DNA of 32,434 nt from JAWVZU01 sp033722075 (GTDB lineage: Bacteria; Pseudomonadota; Gammaproteobacteria; Xanthomonadales; SZUA-38), in the NCBI GenBank assembly GCA_033722075.1, contig JAWVZU010000012.1:1-32434 (forward strand), in the 5' to 3' direction. Positions 13,650 through 21,953 of the stretch are shown in pieces. The translations under genes were made by a program, and so were the position numbers. Below the pieces are notes generated by a model. It had not been told where the DNA came from, made no database searches, and saw nothing but the letters and a program-made list of their open reading frames with translations. The first letter of the stretch is position 1; each line of letters starts with the position of its first letter.

Positions 13650-16352
13650 ATGAATAAGTTCTTGTACAGCATCGTGGGAGTATTGCTCTTCGCGCCCTTC
13701 GCGACCTTTGGTTTGGGCGTGGGCGAAATCGAAGTATCGTCAAAGCTCAACGAGCCGCTGGATGCGACCATCGAGCTGATCTACAGCGATTCGACGGAAC
13801 CTGAGTCGACTGTGGCACGCCTCGCTTCACAGCGTGATTTCGACCGGATCGGGCTCGACCGGGCCCTGGTGCCGGTGAATCTGCAGTTCGACGTCGTACG
13901 CAACGACCAGGGCAACTTCGTAATCGAGGTCACCTCCAGCGAGCCCGTCGTGGAACCGTTTCTGGACATTCTCATCGAGGTCGAATGGGAATCCGGCCGA
14001 CTGTTGCGGGAGTACGTGATCCTCCTTGATCCGCCCGTGACCGCGCCGACTCGCTCGACTCCGGCGGTCACCCCGGCGCCTGAGCCCGTAGAAGAACCGG
14101 TAACGCAGATCCCGGACGAAGAGCCGGCGCCGGAGCCGGTCAGCCGTCCCGCGCCGAGCTATGGTGGGGCGGAAACCTATGGCCCGGTGTCCTATGGCGA
14201 CACCTTGTGGGAAATCGCCCGCGACTGGCGTCCGGACGAATCCATCACCGTCAACCAGATGATGGTGATGCTGCTGCAGATGAACCCGGACGCCTTCTTT
14301 CAGGACAACGTGAACGCGCTGCGGGAGGGGGCCATCCTGCGTTTGCCGACAGAGGAAGACTTCACTTCGCTCAGCAGCGAATTGGCAACCAGCCGGGTCG
14401 CCGACCAGAATGAACTCTGGAACAGCTATGTGAGCCAGGCCGGCGGCCGCCAGGTGCCGACCGTTTCCGATGCCGGCGCAGACGCGGAATACGATTACTC
14501 CACACCGGCGGATCAAACGACGGAAGATTCCCGACTGGAACTGGTACCGCCGGCAACGGACCGCTCCACCGTCGATCGCCCCGGCGATTCCTCCAGTGCG
14601 GCAGAGCTGGCCGAGATGCGGGACGAACTGGCCCGTGCCCGGGAGGATCTGCTCTCGGCGCGCCAGGAGAACAGCGAACTCAGTGACCGGGTCCAGGAAC
14701 TCGAGAGCCTGGTCGAAAGCATGGAAAGGGCCATATCGCTGAAGGATGCGAGCCTCGCGGATCTGCAAGCTCAACTGGCCGAGGCAGGCTCCGATACGAC
14801 CGCTGAGCCGGATTTCGGAAGTGACACCGCCGAGCCGGCGGCAACCAGGCCGGATCCCTTTGAGACTGATTCGACCGCCATGACCGATCAGCCGGCGGAC
14901 ACCGGCGAAACCACGCCGGAAGCATCGACCAGCGCACCGGAGGAGCAGGTGCCGGCTGGTGCCGCGCCGCCGCAAGCGACTCCCGAGCCGGAAGCCGATA
15001 CCACGCCGCCGGCGCGTCCACCGAAACCCAGCATGCTGGCCAACCCGCTCGTCTGGGGCGGTGGTCTGGTCGTGCTGGCAATCCTCGGCGGTGCCGGGTT
15101 CATGATGTATCGCAAGCGCAAGGCGGACAGTGGCGAGTTTGCGATCCTCGAGACCTCCGAGCCCGAGGCCGGCTACGAACCCGAAACCGAACCGGAAATG
15201 GAAGAGATTGAAGAGGTCGAGCCCGAGCCTGAGCCCGAGGGTGGCGGAGAGGCGGACCTGATCGCTGCCGTGGACCAGAATCCGGATGACGCGCAGGCAC
15301 ATCTGGCGCTGCTGCGGCATTACTACGCGGCCGAGAACGAGGACAGCTTCGTCGCCGCCGCGGAAGCAATGAACCGGCGCGTTGGCGATACCCATCCGGC
15401 CTGGATGGAAGTCAAGGCCATGGGGGCCAATATCGCACCGGGTGCCGCCCTGTTCTCGGAACAGGCGCCGGAACCGGAGCTCGATTTCGACCTCGACGAA
15501 GGCGGCGAGGAGGAAGAAGAGATTCCCTCCACGTCGGTAATGGAAATGCCCACCGGTGAACAGGAGATGGAAGTCGGGGAACCGGACGAGGGCAAGCAGG
15601 AAGATGACGAGTTGTCTCTCGATCTGGATCTCGATAGCGAGGAAGAGGGTGAGGAAGACCTGGATCTGGATCTGGACCTCGGAGACGACGAGAGCGAAGA
15701 CCAGGGCGAAGAAGAAGAGCTGAGCCTGGACCTCGATCTGGATGCCGAGGAAGAGACCACCGAACCGGAAGCCGAACTGGCCGACGAGGGGGGCGACCTG
15801 GACCTCGATCTCGATGATCTCGAGGACGCCGGTGATGACGACCTGGGTCTCGATGATCTCGACCTGGATCTCGAAGAGGACGAGGACGAGGCGCCTGCGG
15901 ATGAGGCGGACGAAGGCGACACCCAGTTCGATCTGGAAGCGCTCGAGGCCGAGTTGGAAGAGGAAAGCAGCGGAGAGGGAGATCGTTCGGAGACGGATAC
16001 GGCCGAGCTCGACCTCGATCTCGACAGCGCCCTGGATGAAGCCGAGGGCGACGAAGAAGAAGATGCATTGGGGGACCTCGATCTCGACAGCGTTCTCGAT
16101 GAAGCCGAGGGCGAAGCGGGGGACGACGACGAGGATGATGCACTGGGCGACCTCGACCTGGACCTGGATCTCGATGAAGAGGACATCACCGGGGGGGAGG
16201 ACACGGCCGGCACCAAGCTGGATCTGGCCAAAGCCTACATCGACATGGGTGACCCCGACGGCGCCCGGGGCATGCTCGAAGAAGTGCTGGAAGAGGGCAG
16301 CGACGAGCAGAAGGGCGAGGCCCAGAAACTGCTAGACGAACTCAACGCCTGA
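13650..16352 (+). CDS. fimV: FimV-family polar/pilus assembly protein
   Basis: The 900-residue inner-membrane protein has the FimV architecture. It has a signal peptide (MNKFLYSIVGVLLFAPFATFG), the GVGEIEVSSKLNEPLDATIEL N-terminal domain, proline/glutamate-rich linker, and a LysM-type peptidoglycan-binding region (about 177-232, SYGDTLWEIARDW). A coiled coil follows at about 310-370. One transmembrane helix lies near residues 465-485 (WGGGLVVLAILGGAGFMMY), followed by a cytoplasmic TPR-like part. A very acidic DLDLDLD-rich tract spans about 610-850, then the conserved C-terminal FimV domain (KLDLAKAYIDMGDPDGARGML). FimV organises the cell pole and supports type IV pili and cyclic-AMP signalling in Pseudomonas. 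I chose the ATG at 13650; a GTG 11 codons earlier would lengthen the signal peptide unnaturally. Confidence 0.93.
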   Translation: MNKFLYSIVGVLLFAPFATFGLGVGEIEVSSKLNEPLDATIELIYSDSTEPESTVARLASQRDFDRIGLDRALVPVNLQFDVVRNDQGNFVIEVTSSEPVVEPFLDILIEVEWESGRLLREYVILLDPPVTAPTRSTPAVTPAPEPVEEPVTQIPDEEPAPEPVSRPAPSYGGAETYGPVSYGDTLWEIARDWRPDESITVNQMMVMLLQMNPDAFFQDNVNALREGAILRLPTEEDFTSLSSELATSRVADQNELWNSYVSQAGGRQVPTVSDAGADAEYDYSTPADQTTEDSRLELVPPATDRSTVDRPGDSSSAAELAEMRDELARAREDLLSARQENSELSDRVQELESLVESMERAISLKDASLADLQAQLAEAGSDTTAEPDFGSDTAEPAATRPDPFETDSTAMTDQPADTGETTPEASTSAPEEQVPAGAAPPQATPEPEADTTPPARPPKPSMLANPLVWGGGLVVLAILGGAGFMMYRKRKADSGEFAILETSEPEAGYEPETEPEMEEIEEVEPEPEPEGGGEADLIAAVDQNPDDAQAHLALLRHYYAAENEDSFVAAAEAMNRRVGDTHPAWMEVKAMGANIAPGAALFSEQAPEPELDFDLDEGGEEEEEIPSTSVMEMPTGEQEMEVGEPDEGKQEDDELSLDLDLDSEEEGEEDLDLDLDLGDDESEDQGEEEELSLDLDLDAEEETTEPEAELADEGGDLDLDLDDLEDAGDDDLGLDDLDLDLEEDEDEAPADEADEGDTQFDLEALEAELEEESSGEGDRSETDTAELDLDLDSALDEAEGDEEEDALGDLDLDSVLDEAEGEAGDDDEDDALGDLDLDLDLDEEDITGGEDTAGTKLDLAKAYIDMGDPDGARGMLEEVLEEGSDEQKGEAQKLLDELNA
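16011..16185 (+). repeat. Tandem coding repeat in the FimV acidic tail
   Basis: Two successive units starting GACCTCGATCTCGACAGCG are found at 16011-16073 (63 bases) and 16074-16148 (75 bases), with a partial third unit beginning at 16149. They encode LDLDSALDEAEGD, LDLDSVLDEAEGE and LDLDLDLDEED. The repeat lies at the end of a longer tract (about 15590-16185) rich in GAYCTSGAY codon runs. Length variation between strains by slipped replication would be expected. Confidence 0.7.
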
Positions 16353-16354
16353 GG

Positions 16355-17155
16355 TTGCCGGATCAGGAACTGCAGCGGCTCGCACTGGGCGTCGAATACG
16401 ACGGCGGCGAATTTCTCGGTTTCCAGGCCCAGGCACAGGAACCAACCGTGCAATCCACGCTGGAGCGAGCCCTTTCCCGGGTTGCCGACCAGCCGGTTCG
16501 CATTCACGGCTCCGGTCGTACAGACTCGGGCGTTCACGCCCGCGGCCAGGTGATCCACTTCGATCCGCCCGTCCAGCGGTCTCTTCGCGCCTGGATGCTG
16601 GGTACGAACAGCAATCTCCCTCCCGGCTGTGCGCTGACCTGGGTGAAGCCGGTCCCACGCGAGTTTCACGCCCGCTTTTCGGCCACGGCGCGATCCTATC
16701 GGTATCGAATCGTGAACCAGTGGCCGCGGCCGGTACTCGCGCGCCACGTCAATACGTGGATCCGGGAACCGCTGGACGCGGCAAGAATGCACGCGGCTGC
16801 CCGGGTTCTCGTCGGAGAACACGATTTCACGTCGTTCCGGGCAAGCAGCTGTCAGGCTGATCATCCGATCCGGCGGATCAACGAGGTCGAAGTGCAACGA
16901 CAGGGCGACATCGTCACCGTGGATATCGAGGGAAACGCATTCCTGCATCACATGGTCCGGAATATTGTCGGTTGTCTCATCGAAGTGGGCACCGGGATGC
17001 GAGCCGTGGATTGGGTGGAGGAGGTACTGGCCGCGCGGGACCGAACGGTTGCCGGGGTGACCGCGCCGGCGACAGGGCTCTGCCTCGAGGCCGTGCGTTA
17101 CCCGCAACATTTCAACATGCCCAACCGGGTCATGGCGGCGCCGGATGATGACTGA
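16355..17155 (+). CDS. truA: tRNA pseudouridine(38-40) synthase
   Basis: The 266-residue enzyme isomerises uridines 38-40 in the anticodon arm of many tRNAs. The catalytic aspartate is Asp57 in GSGRTDSGVHARGQV, the TruA signature. The family segments LGVEYDGGEFLGFQ, RFSATARSYRYRI and FLHHMVRNIVGCLIEVG are all present. The start is a TTG at 16355, only two bases after the fimV stop; no ATG or GTG occurs before the conserved core, so translation probably depends on coupling to fimV. It overlaps trpF by 11 bases. The neighbourhood fimV-truA-trpF is the usual one in Pseudomonas-like genomes. Confidence 0.93.
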   Translation: MPDQELQRLALGVEYDGGEFLGFQAQAQEPTVQSTLERALSRVADQPVRIHGSGRTDSGVHARGQVIHFDPPVQRSLRAWMLGTNSNLPPGCALTWVKPVPREFHARFSATARSYRYRIVNQWPRPVLARHVNTWIREPLDAARMHAAARVLVGEHDFTSFRASSCQADHPIRRINEVEVQRQGDIVTVDIEGNAFLHHMVRNIVGCLIEVGTGMRAVDWVEEVLAARDRTVAGVTAPATGLCLEAVRYPQHFNMPNRVMAAPDDD

Positions 17156-17774
17156 GCGGCGCGTGCGAGTGAAGGTGTGCGGAGTGACCCGACCGGAGGA
17201 TGCGAGGCTGGCTGTCGAACTTGGCGCCGATGCGGTTGGCATCATCATGGCGGAGCGAAGCCCACGCTGCGTCGCTCGGGATACGGCGATGGCGGTTCGG
17301 GCCGCCGTCGACGGGCTGACCGCCCTGGTGGTCCTGTTTGCCGACCCGGCGGAAGCTCAGGTTCATGACGTGGTCGACTGGTTGAGGCCCGACCTCATCC
17401 AGTTTCACGGGTCCGAGTCGCCGGACTATTGCGCCGCCTTCGGACGCCCCTATATCAAGGCCCTGTCGTACCGCGAGGCAGACCGTTGGCATGCCTATGG
17501 GGGCGCCCGCGCGATCATCATCGACAGCCACGCGCCGGGTGGCGCGGGTGGAACCGGGCGCTCATTTGACTGGAAGGGCTTTCCTAGCGATAGTGATCGG
17601 CCCTTGCTGCTGGCCGGTGGCCTGGGGCCCTCCAACGTGGCGCAGGCCATCGCCCTGGCGCGCCCCTACGGCGTTGACGTGAGCAGCGGCCTGGAACGTG
17701 CGCCGGGCATCAAGGACGAACGGAAAATGCAGGAATTCTTCAGCGAGGTAAGACGTGCCGAACGTGGCCAGTGA
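17145..17774 (+). CDS. trpF: Phosphoribosylanthranilate isomerase
   Basis: The 209-residue TIM-barrel enzyme carries out the Amadori rearrangement in tryptophan synthesis. The catalytic cysteine is Cys12 in VKVCGVTRPED and the acid is Asp127 in AIIIDSHAPGGAGGTG; LIQFHGSESP and LLAGGLGPSNV form the phosphate site. It is a stand-alone isomerase, not fused to TrpC as in E. coli, as is usual in Pseudomonas-type genomes. Tandem ATGs at 17145 and 17148 leave the exact start ambiguous. It overlaps truA upstream by 11 bases and trpB downstream by 20. I see no leader peptide or attenuator in the overlap. Confidence 0.95.
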   Translation: MMTERRVRVKVCGVTRPEDARLAVELGADAVGIIMAERSPRCVARDTAMAVRAAVDGLTALVVLFADPAEAQVHDVVDWLRPDLIQFHGSESPDYCAAFGRPYIKALSYREADRWHAYGGARAIIIDSHAPGGAGGTGRSFDWKGFPSDSDRPLLLAGGLGPSNVAQAIALARPYGVDVSSGLERAPGIKDERKMQEFFSEVRRAERGQ

Positions 17775-18987
17775 ACAGCGGTCCCTGGAAGCCGCAATCG
17801 AATTGCCGGATGCTCGCGGCCATTTCGGCCCCTACGGTGGGATGTATGTGGCGGAGACGCTCATGCCGGCCCTGGAAGCGCTCCGCGACGCCTACCTGGA
17901 GCTGCGCAGTGATCCGGACTTCCTGGCGGAGCTGGACCGCGACCTGAGCGAATATGTCGGCCGACCCTCCCCGATCTACCATGCAAGGCGGCTGACCGAT
18001 CGCGTTGGTGGGGCGCAGATCTTCTTCAAGCGGGAGGATCTGAACCATACGGGCGCCCACAAGATCAACAACACGGTCGGACAGGCGTTGCTGGCCAAGC
18101 ACCTTGGAAAGCCGCGGGTGATCGCGGAGACCGGTGCGGGACAGCACGGCGTCGCCAGCGCGACCGTCGCGGCGCGGCTGGGGATGCAATGCGTGGTCTA
18201 CATGGGCCGCACCGATGTGGAGCGCCAGGCGCCGAACGTCTATCGGATGAAGCTGCTGGGCGCGGAGGTCCGGCCGGTCGATTCGGGTTCCAGGACGCTC
18301 AAGGATGCGCTGAACAAGGCCCTGCGCGACTGGGTGACCAATGTCGAGGACACGTTCTACATCATCGGAACCGTCGCCGGCCCCCATCCCTATCCGATGC
18401 TGGTGCGGGATTTCAACTCGATCATCGGCCGCGAGGCCCGGGTGCAGATGCTGGAGCGCGAAGGCGCGCTTCCGGATGCGCTGGTTGCCTGCGTCGGCGG
18501 CGGATCCAACGCCATGGGCCTGTTTTACCCGTTCATCGGCGACGAGGACGTTGCCATGTACGGTGTCGAGGCGGCCGGGCGCGGACTGAGCTCCGGCGCG
18601 CATGCGGCATCGCTGTGCGCCGGCGAGGTCGGTGTTCTACACGGCAATCGAACCTATGTGCTGGACGATCGCCGGGGCCAGATCGTCGAAACGCATTCTG
18701 TCTCGGCAGGCCTGGACTATCCCGGCGTCGGGCCAGAGCACGCGTGGCTCAAGGACAGCGGGAGAGCGCACTATGTCGGGATTACCGACGACGAGGCGAT
18801 GGACGCATTCCATCGGGTGTGCCGGGAAGAAGGAATCATCCCCGCCCTGGAGAGCGCTCATGCCGTCGCCTATGCGCTGAAGCTGGCGAGGGAGATGCGG
18901 CCCGAACAGCGGATCCTGGTCAACCTTTCCGGTCGAGGCGACAAGGACGTTAACACCGTCGCGGCCCTGGAGGGCATCGAGCTGTGA
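17755..18987 (+). CDS. trpB: Tryptophan synthase beta chain
   Basis: The 410-residue PLP enzyme joins indole to serine. The cofactor lysine is Lys103 in the GAHKINNTVGQALL motif, and the glutamine-rich channel segment ETGAGQHGVASA and the phosphate-binding CVGGGSNAMGLF loop are present. The C-terminal SGRGDKDV is canonical. The N-terminus includes GHFGPYGGMYVAETLM as expected. The GTG start at 17755 has GAGGT five bases upstream, so I prefer it over the GTG three codons later. It lies 20 bases inside trpF and ends with a GTGA overlap to trpA, so alpha and beta chains should be made together as the alpha2beta2 complex. Confidence 0.97.
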   Translation: MPNVASEQRSLEAAIELPDARGHFGPYGGMYVAETLMPALEALRDAYLELRSDPDFLAELDRDLSEYVGRPSPIYHARRLTDRVGGAQIFFKREDLNHTGAHKINNTVGQALLAKHLGKPRVIAETGAGQHGVASATVAARLGMQCVVYMGRTDVERQAPNVYRMKLLGAEVRPVDSGSRTLKDALNKALRDWVTNVEDTFYIIGTVAGPHPYPMLVRDFNSIIGREARVQMLEREGALPDALVACVGGGSNAMGLFYPFIGDEDVAMYGVEAAGRGLSSGAHAASLCAGEVGVLHGNRTYVLDDRRGQIVETHSVSAGLDYPGVGPEHAWLKDSGRAHYVGITDDEAMDAFHRVCREEGIIPALESAHAVAYALKLAREMRPEQRILVNLSGRGDKDVNTVAALEGIEL

Positions 18988-19802
18988 ACCGCATCGACAA
19001 GCGATTTCGTGAACTCCGCCAGGCGGGCAGAACCGGACTGATTCCGTACCTGACGGCGGGTTATCCGGATCTCGAGTCGACCCGCAGCTTGCTGCCCGCC
19101 CTGCGCGATGCGGGGGCGGATCTCATCGAGCTGGGGCTGCCGTTCTCCGATCCGATGGCCGACGGCCCGGTGATCCAGCGCGCCTGCGAAGCGGCGGTGC
19201 GGCAGGGGGTGGGGGTGACCGAGCTGCTTGAACTGGTCCGGGAATTTCGCGGCGACGACCAGGAGACGCCGCTGGTCGTGATGGGCTATCTCAATCCCAT
19301 TGTGCGCTTCGGGGTAGCCGAGTTTGCCGAAGCAGCGGCGTCGGCCGGCGTCGATGGTCTGCTGATGGTCGACGCACCCCCCGAGGAAGCGGAGATCGTC
19401 GAGCCGGTAAAGCGCGCCGGGATCCATCCCATCTACCTGCTGGCGCCGACCAGTTCCGAGCATCGAATCGCACGCGTTGCCGAGCACGCCGGCGGTTTCG
19501 TCTACTATGTTTCCCTGACGGGGATCACCGGCGCCGATAACCTTCGAACCGAAGGGCTGGCGGCCCGGGCGGAGCAGATTCGCACGGCGATCGACCTGCC
19601 GCTGGCCGTGGGGTTCGGAATCAAGACGCCGGAGCATGCGGCAGCGGTTGCCGCCGTATCGGATGCGGTCGTGATCGGCAGCGCACTGGTGGAGCGGCTG
19701 GGGAGCTCTGGCGATGCCGGCGAAGCGGCCCGGATTGGCGCCGAATTCCTCGCCCCGATTCGATCAGCACTGGATGCAAGCCGACTGGAGAAGACCGGAT
19801 GA
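18984..19802 (+). CDS. trpA: Tryptophan synthase alpha chain
   Basis: The 272-residue TIM barrel cleaves indole-3-glycerol phosphate to indole and glyceraldehyde-3-phosphate. Catalytic Glu49 and Asp60 fall at the E. coli positions in LIELGLPFSDPMADGP, and GFVYYVSLTGITG with LAVGFGIKTPEHA form the phosphate site. The start is GTG, overlapping the trpB stop by four bases. The 3' end overlaps accD by four bases (ATGA). It forms the channelled complex with TrpB. Early tryptophan genes trpE, trpG, trpD and trpC are not in the window, so the pathway is split in this genome, as in many gammaproteobacteria. Confidence 0.97.
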   Translation: MNRIDKRFRELRQAGRTGLIPYLTAGYPDLESTRSLLPALRDAGADLIELGLPFSDPMADGPVIQRACEAAVRQGVGVTELLELVREFRGDDQETPLVVMGYLNPIVRFGVAEFAEAAASAGVDGLLMVDAPPEEAEIVEPVKRAGIHPIYLLAPTSSEHRIARVAEHAGGFVYYVSLTGITGADNLRTEGLAARAEQIRTAIDLPLAVGFGIKTPEHAAAVAAVSDAVVIGSALVERLGSSGDAGEAARIGAEFLAPIRSALDASRLEKTG

Positions 19803-20689
19803 GCTGGTTGCAAAAACTGATGCCTTCGCGGATCCGCACCGAAGGCGGCAGCAAGAAGAACGTGCCGGAAGGGCTTTGGAACAAGTGCCGGAAGTGCCAG
19901 GCGGTGCTCTATCGCCCGGAGCTGGAGCGCAACCTCGAGGTCTGCCCCAAGTGCAATCACCACATGGCGATCGGCGCCCGCAAGCGGCTCGAGACCTTTC
20001 TCGATGATGACAGCGGAAAGGAAATCGCCGGCGGCCTGGAGCCGGTCGATGTCCTGAAGTTCAAGGACACCAAGAGCTACAAGGCCCGGATCTCCCAGGC
20101 GCAGAAGAACACCGGAGAATCGGACGCGCTGGTTGCCATGGCGGGAACCCTCAAGGGCGAGGCGATCGTGGCCTGCGCATTCGAGTTTCGCTACATGGGT
20201 GGGTCCATGGGCTCGGTGGTGGGCGAGCGCTTCAAGCGGGCGGCCGAACATGCCCTGAAGAAACGCTGTCCACTCGTGAATTTCTCCGCGACGGGCGGTG
20301 CCCGGATGCAGGAGGCCCTGTTCTCCCTGCTGCAAATGGCCAAGACCAGCGCCGTCCTAGCGAAGATGGCCGACGCCGGCTTGCCCTACATCTCGGTGCT
20401 CACGCATCCCACGACCGGTGGCGTATCGGCGTCGCTGGGTATGCTGGGCGACATCAACATCGGGGAACCGGGTGCGCTGATCGGGTTTGCCGGGCCGCGG
20501 GTCATCGAACAGACCGTTCGCGAGAAACTGCCGGAGGGATTCCAGCGCAGCGAGTTCCTGCTCGACCACGGTGCGATCGACATGATCGTCGACCGCCGGG
20601 AAATGCGGGAAACGATTGCCAACATGCTGGACCTGCTGTGCAAGCGCGATCACAAGCCGGCCGAAGCGCCGCAGGAGATCGTTGACTAG
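19799..20689 (+). CDS. accD: Acetyl-CoA carboxylase carboxyltransferase subunit beta
   Basis: The 296-residue subunit transfers carboxyl from biotin to acetyl-CoA to make malonyl-CoA, acting with AccA. The N-terminal zinc ribbon is visible as Cys30, Cys33, Cys49 and Cys52 (WNKCRKCQ, EVCPKCNHH). The crotonase-like core includes MGGSMGSVVGERF, SATGGARMQEALFSL and LTHPTTGGVSASLG. Length matches E. coli AccD (304). It overlaps trpA by four bases; the trpA-accD-folC order is conserved in Pseudomonas-like bacteria. Its stop overlaps the folC TTG start by eight bases. Confidence 0.96.
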   Translation: MSWLQKLMPSRIRTEGGSKKNVPEGLWNKCRKCQAVLYRPELERNLEVCPKCNHHMAIGARKRLETFLDDDSGKEIAGGLEPVDVLKFKDTKSYKARISQAQKNTGESDALVAMAGTLKGEAIVACAFEFRYMGGSMGSVVGERFKRAAEHALKKRCPLVNFSATGGARMQEALFSLLQMAKTSAVLAKMADAGLPYISVLTHPTTGGVSASLGMLGDINIGEPGALIGFAGPRVIEQTVREKLPEGFQRSEFLLDHGAIDMIVDRREMRETIANMLDLLCKRDHKPAEAPQEIVD

Positions 20690-21944
20690 CCCTCCGGTCG
20701 GTGGGAGCAGCGTCTCCGATTGGCTTTCCTGGCAGGAAAAGCTGCATTCCTCCGAGATCGAGCTCGGCCTGGAACGCGTGGCGCACGTTGCCGAGCGAAT
20801 GGGCGTCTGCCGGCCGGCCGAACGGATCATTTCCGTCGCCGGGACCAATGGCAAGGGCTCCAGTGTTGCCTTTCTGGCATCCGCGATGGCCAGCCTCGGC
20901 TTTTCGGTCGCAACCTATACCTCGCCCCACCTCCTGCGCTACAACGAGCGCATCGGCATCGGGGGCGAGCCGATTTCCGACGCTGCCCTGTGCCGCGCCT
21001 TCGATGCTGTGGAGCAGGCACGGGAGGGACTCGCGCTAACCTATTTCGAGTATGGCACCCTGGCGGCGCTCTGGGCGTTCCGGCAGGCGAAGGTGGACGT
21101 GGCCGTGCTGGAAGTGGGTCTCGGGGGTCGCCTCGATGCGGTCAATGTCGTGGATGCGGATGCGGCGCTGGTGACCTCGATTGCGCTCGACCATCAGGAA
21201 TGGCTGGGTGGATCCCGCGATGCGATCGGACGGGAAAAAGCCGGCATCTTCCGCGCCGGTCGGTTGGCGGTGTGCGCCGATCCGGACCCACCGGAATCGA
21301 TCCGGCGTCATGCGGAAGAAGTTGGTGCCGTCTACCTCGAGCGCGGCATGGATTTTGGCGTAGTGGTGCGTTCCACCGACTGGCGCTACGAGGGAAGCCA
21401 GCGCATGCTTGATCATCTGCCTCTTCCAGCCCTGCGCGCGCAGATCGGCAACGCCGCGGGTTGCCTCGCCCTGCTGGATGGCCTGCTTGGCCCGGAACTG
21501 GACCATGCGGGGGTTGTTGGCGCACTATCGTCCATGCAGGTCGCGGGTCGTCAACAGGTGATCGGTCAGCGCCCACTGAGGTTGGTGGATGTCAGCCACA
21601 ATGCGGCTGCCGGCCTGGTTCTCGCCGACCGCCTGGGCACCGTGTCCGGTCGGGTCCACGCGGTCGTAGGCATGCTGAAGGACAAGGACCATGGAGCCTA
21701 CCTGGAAGCCCTGACGCCGGTCGTAAACCGCTGGTATCCTTGCACCACCAGCGGATCGCGAGGACTTCTCGCCGAGGCCCTGGCGAAGCGGCTTCCCGCA
21801 GAACAGGTGGGCGGCGTCTACGCGAGCGCGCTGGCAGGCTGGGAGGCGGCTCTCGAGAGCGCGAGTCCGGCCGATACGATAGTCGGCTGTGGGTCGTTTC
21901 TCACGGTCGCCGAGATACTTGGGGCCGAGCAGGGGATAGGCTAG
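20682..21944 (+). CDS. folC: Folylpolyglutamate synthase/dihydrofolate synthase
   Basis: The 420-residue Mur-ligase-type enzyme adds glutamate to dihydropteroate and folates. The ATP-binding loop GTNGKGS (residues 54-60), the SPHLLRYNERI segment, the EVGLGGRLDAVN block and the TSIALDHQEWLG motif are family marks; the C-terminal domain has VDVSHNAAAGLVLADRL. The start is TTG at 20682, four bases after AGGAG and inside the end of accD, leading into SDWLSWQEKLH, the usual FolC beginning. No ATG suits. It is followed by dedD after nine bases, the order seen in E. coli (accD-folC-dedD-cvpA-purF). Confidence 0.93.
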   Translation: MTSPPVGGSSVSDWLSWQEKLHSSEIELGLERVAHVAERMGVCRPAERIISVAGTNGKGSSVAFLASAMASLGFSVATYTSPHLLRYNERIGIGGEPISDAALCRAFDAVEQAREGLALTYFEYGTLAALWAFRQAKVDVAVLEVGLGGRLDAVNVVDADAALVTSIALDHQEWLGGSRDAIGREKAGIFRAGRLAVCADPDPPESIRRHAEEVGAVYLERGMDFGVVVRSTDWRYEGSQRMLDHLPLPALRAQIGNAAGCLALLDGLLGPELDHAGVVGALSSMQVAGRQQVIGQRPLRLVDVSHNAAAGLVLADRLGTVSGRVHAVVGMLKDKDHGAYLEALTPVVNRWYPCTTSGSRGLLAEALAKRLPAEQVGGVYASALAGWEAALESASPADTIVGCGSFLTVAEILGAEQGIG

Positions 21945-21953
21945 GCTAGCCGC

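Noticed and set aside
13827..15395. Minus-strand open frame of 522 codons opposite fimV
   Set aside because: The fimV frame has a signal peptide, LysM region, membrane helix and a conserved C-terminus; the antisense product is Arg/Gly/His-rich with no domain.
15590..16185. Possible CRISPR or intergenic direct repeat
   Set aside because: The repeats stay in frame within fimV and encode DLDLD units; there are no spacers of constant size.
15323..16231. Serine/arginine-rich minus-strand frame opposite the FimV acidic tract
   Set aside because: The SRSRS pattern is the direct antisense of the GAY-CTS codon repeats, so it is a compositional artefact.
17745..17780. Tryptophan attenuator or leader peptide ahead of trpB
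   Set aside because: trpB starts inside trpF, there is no Trp-codon run and no alternative hairpin set.
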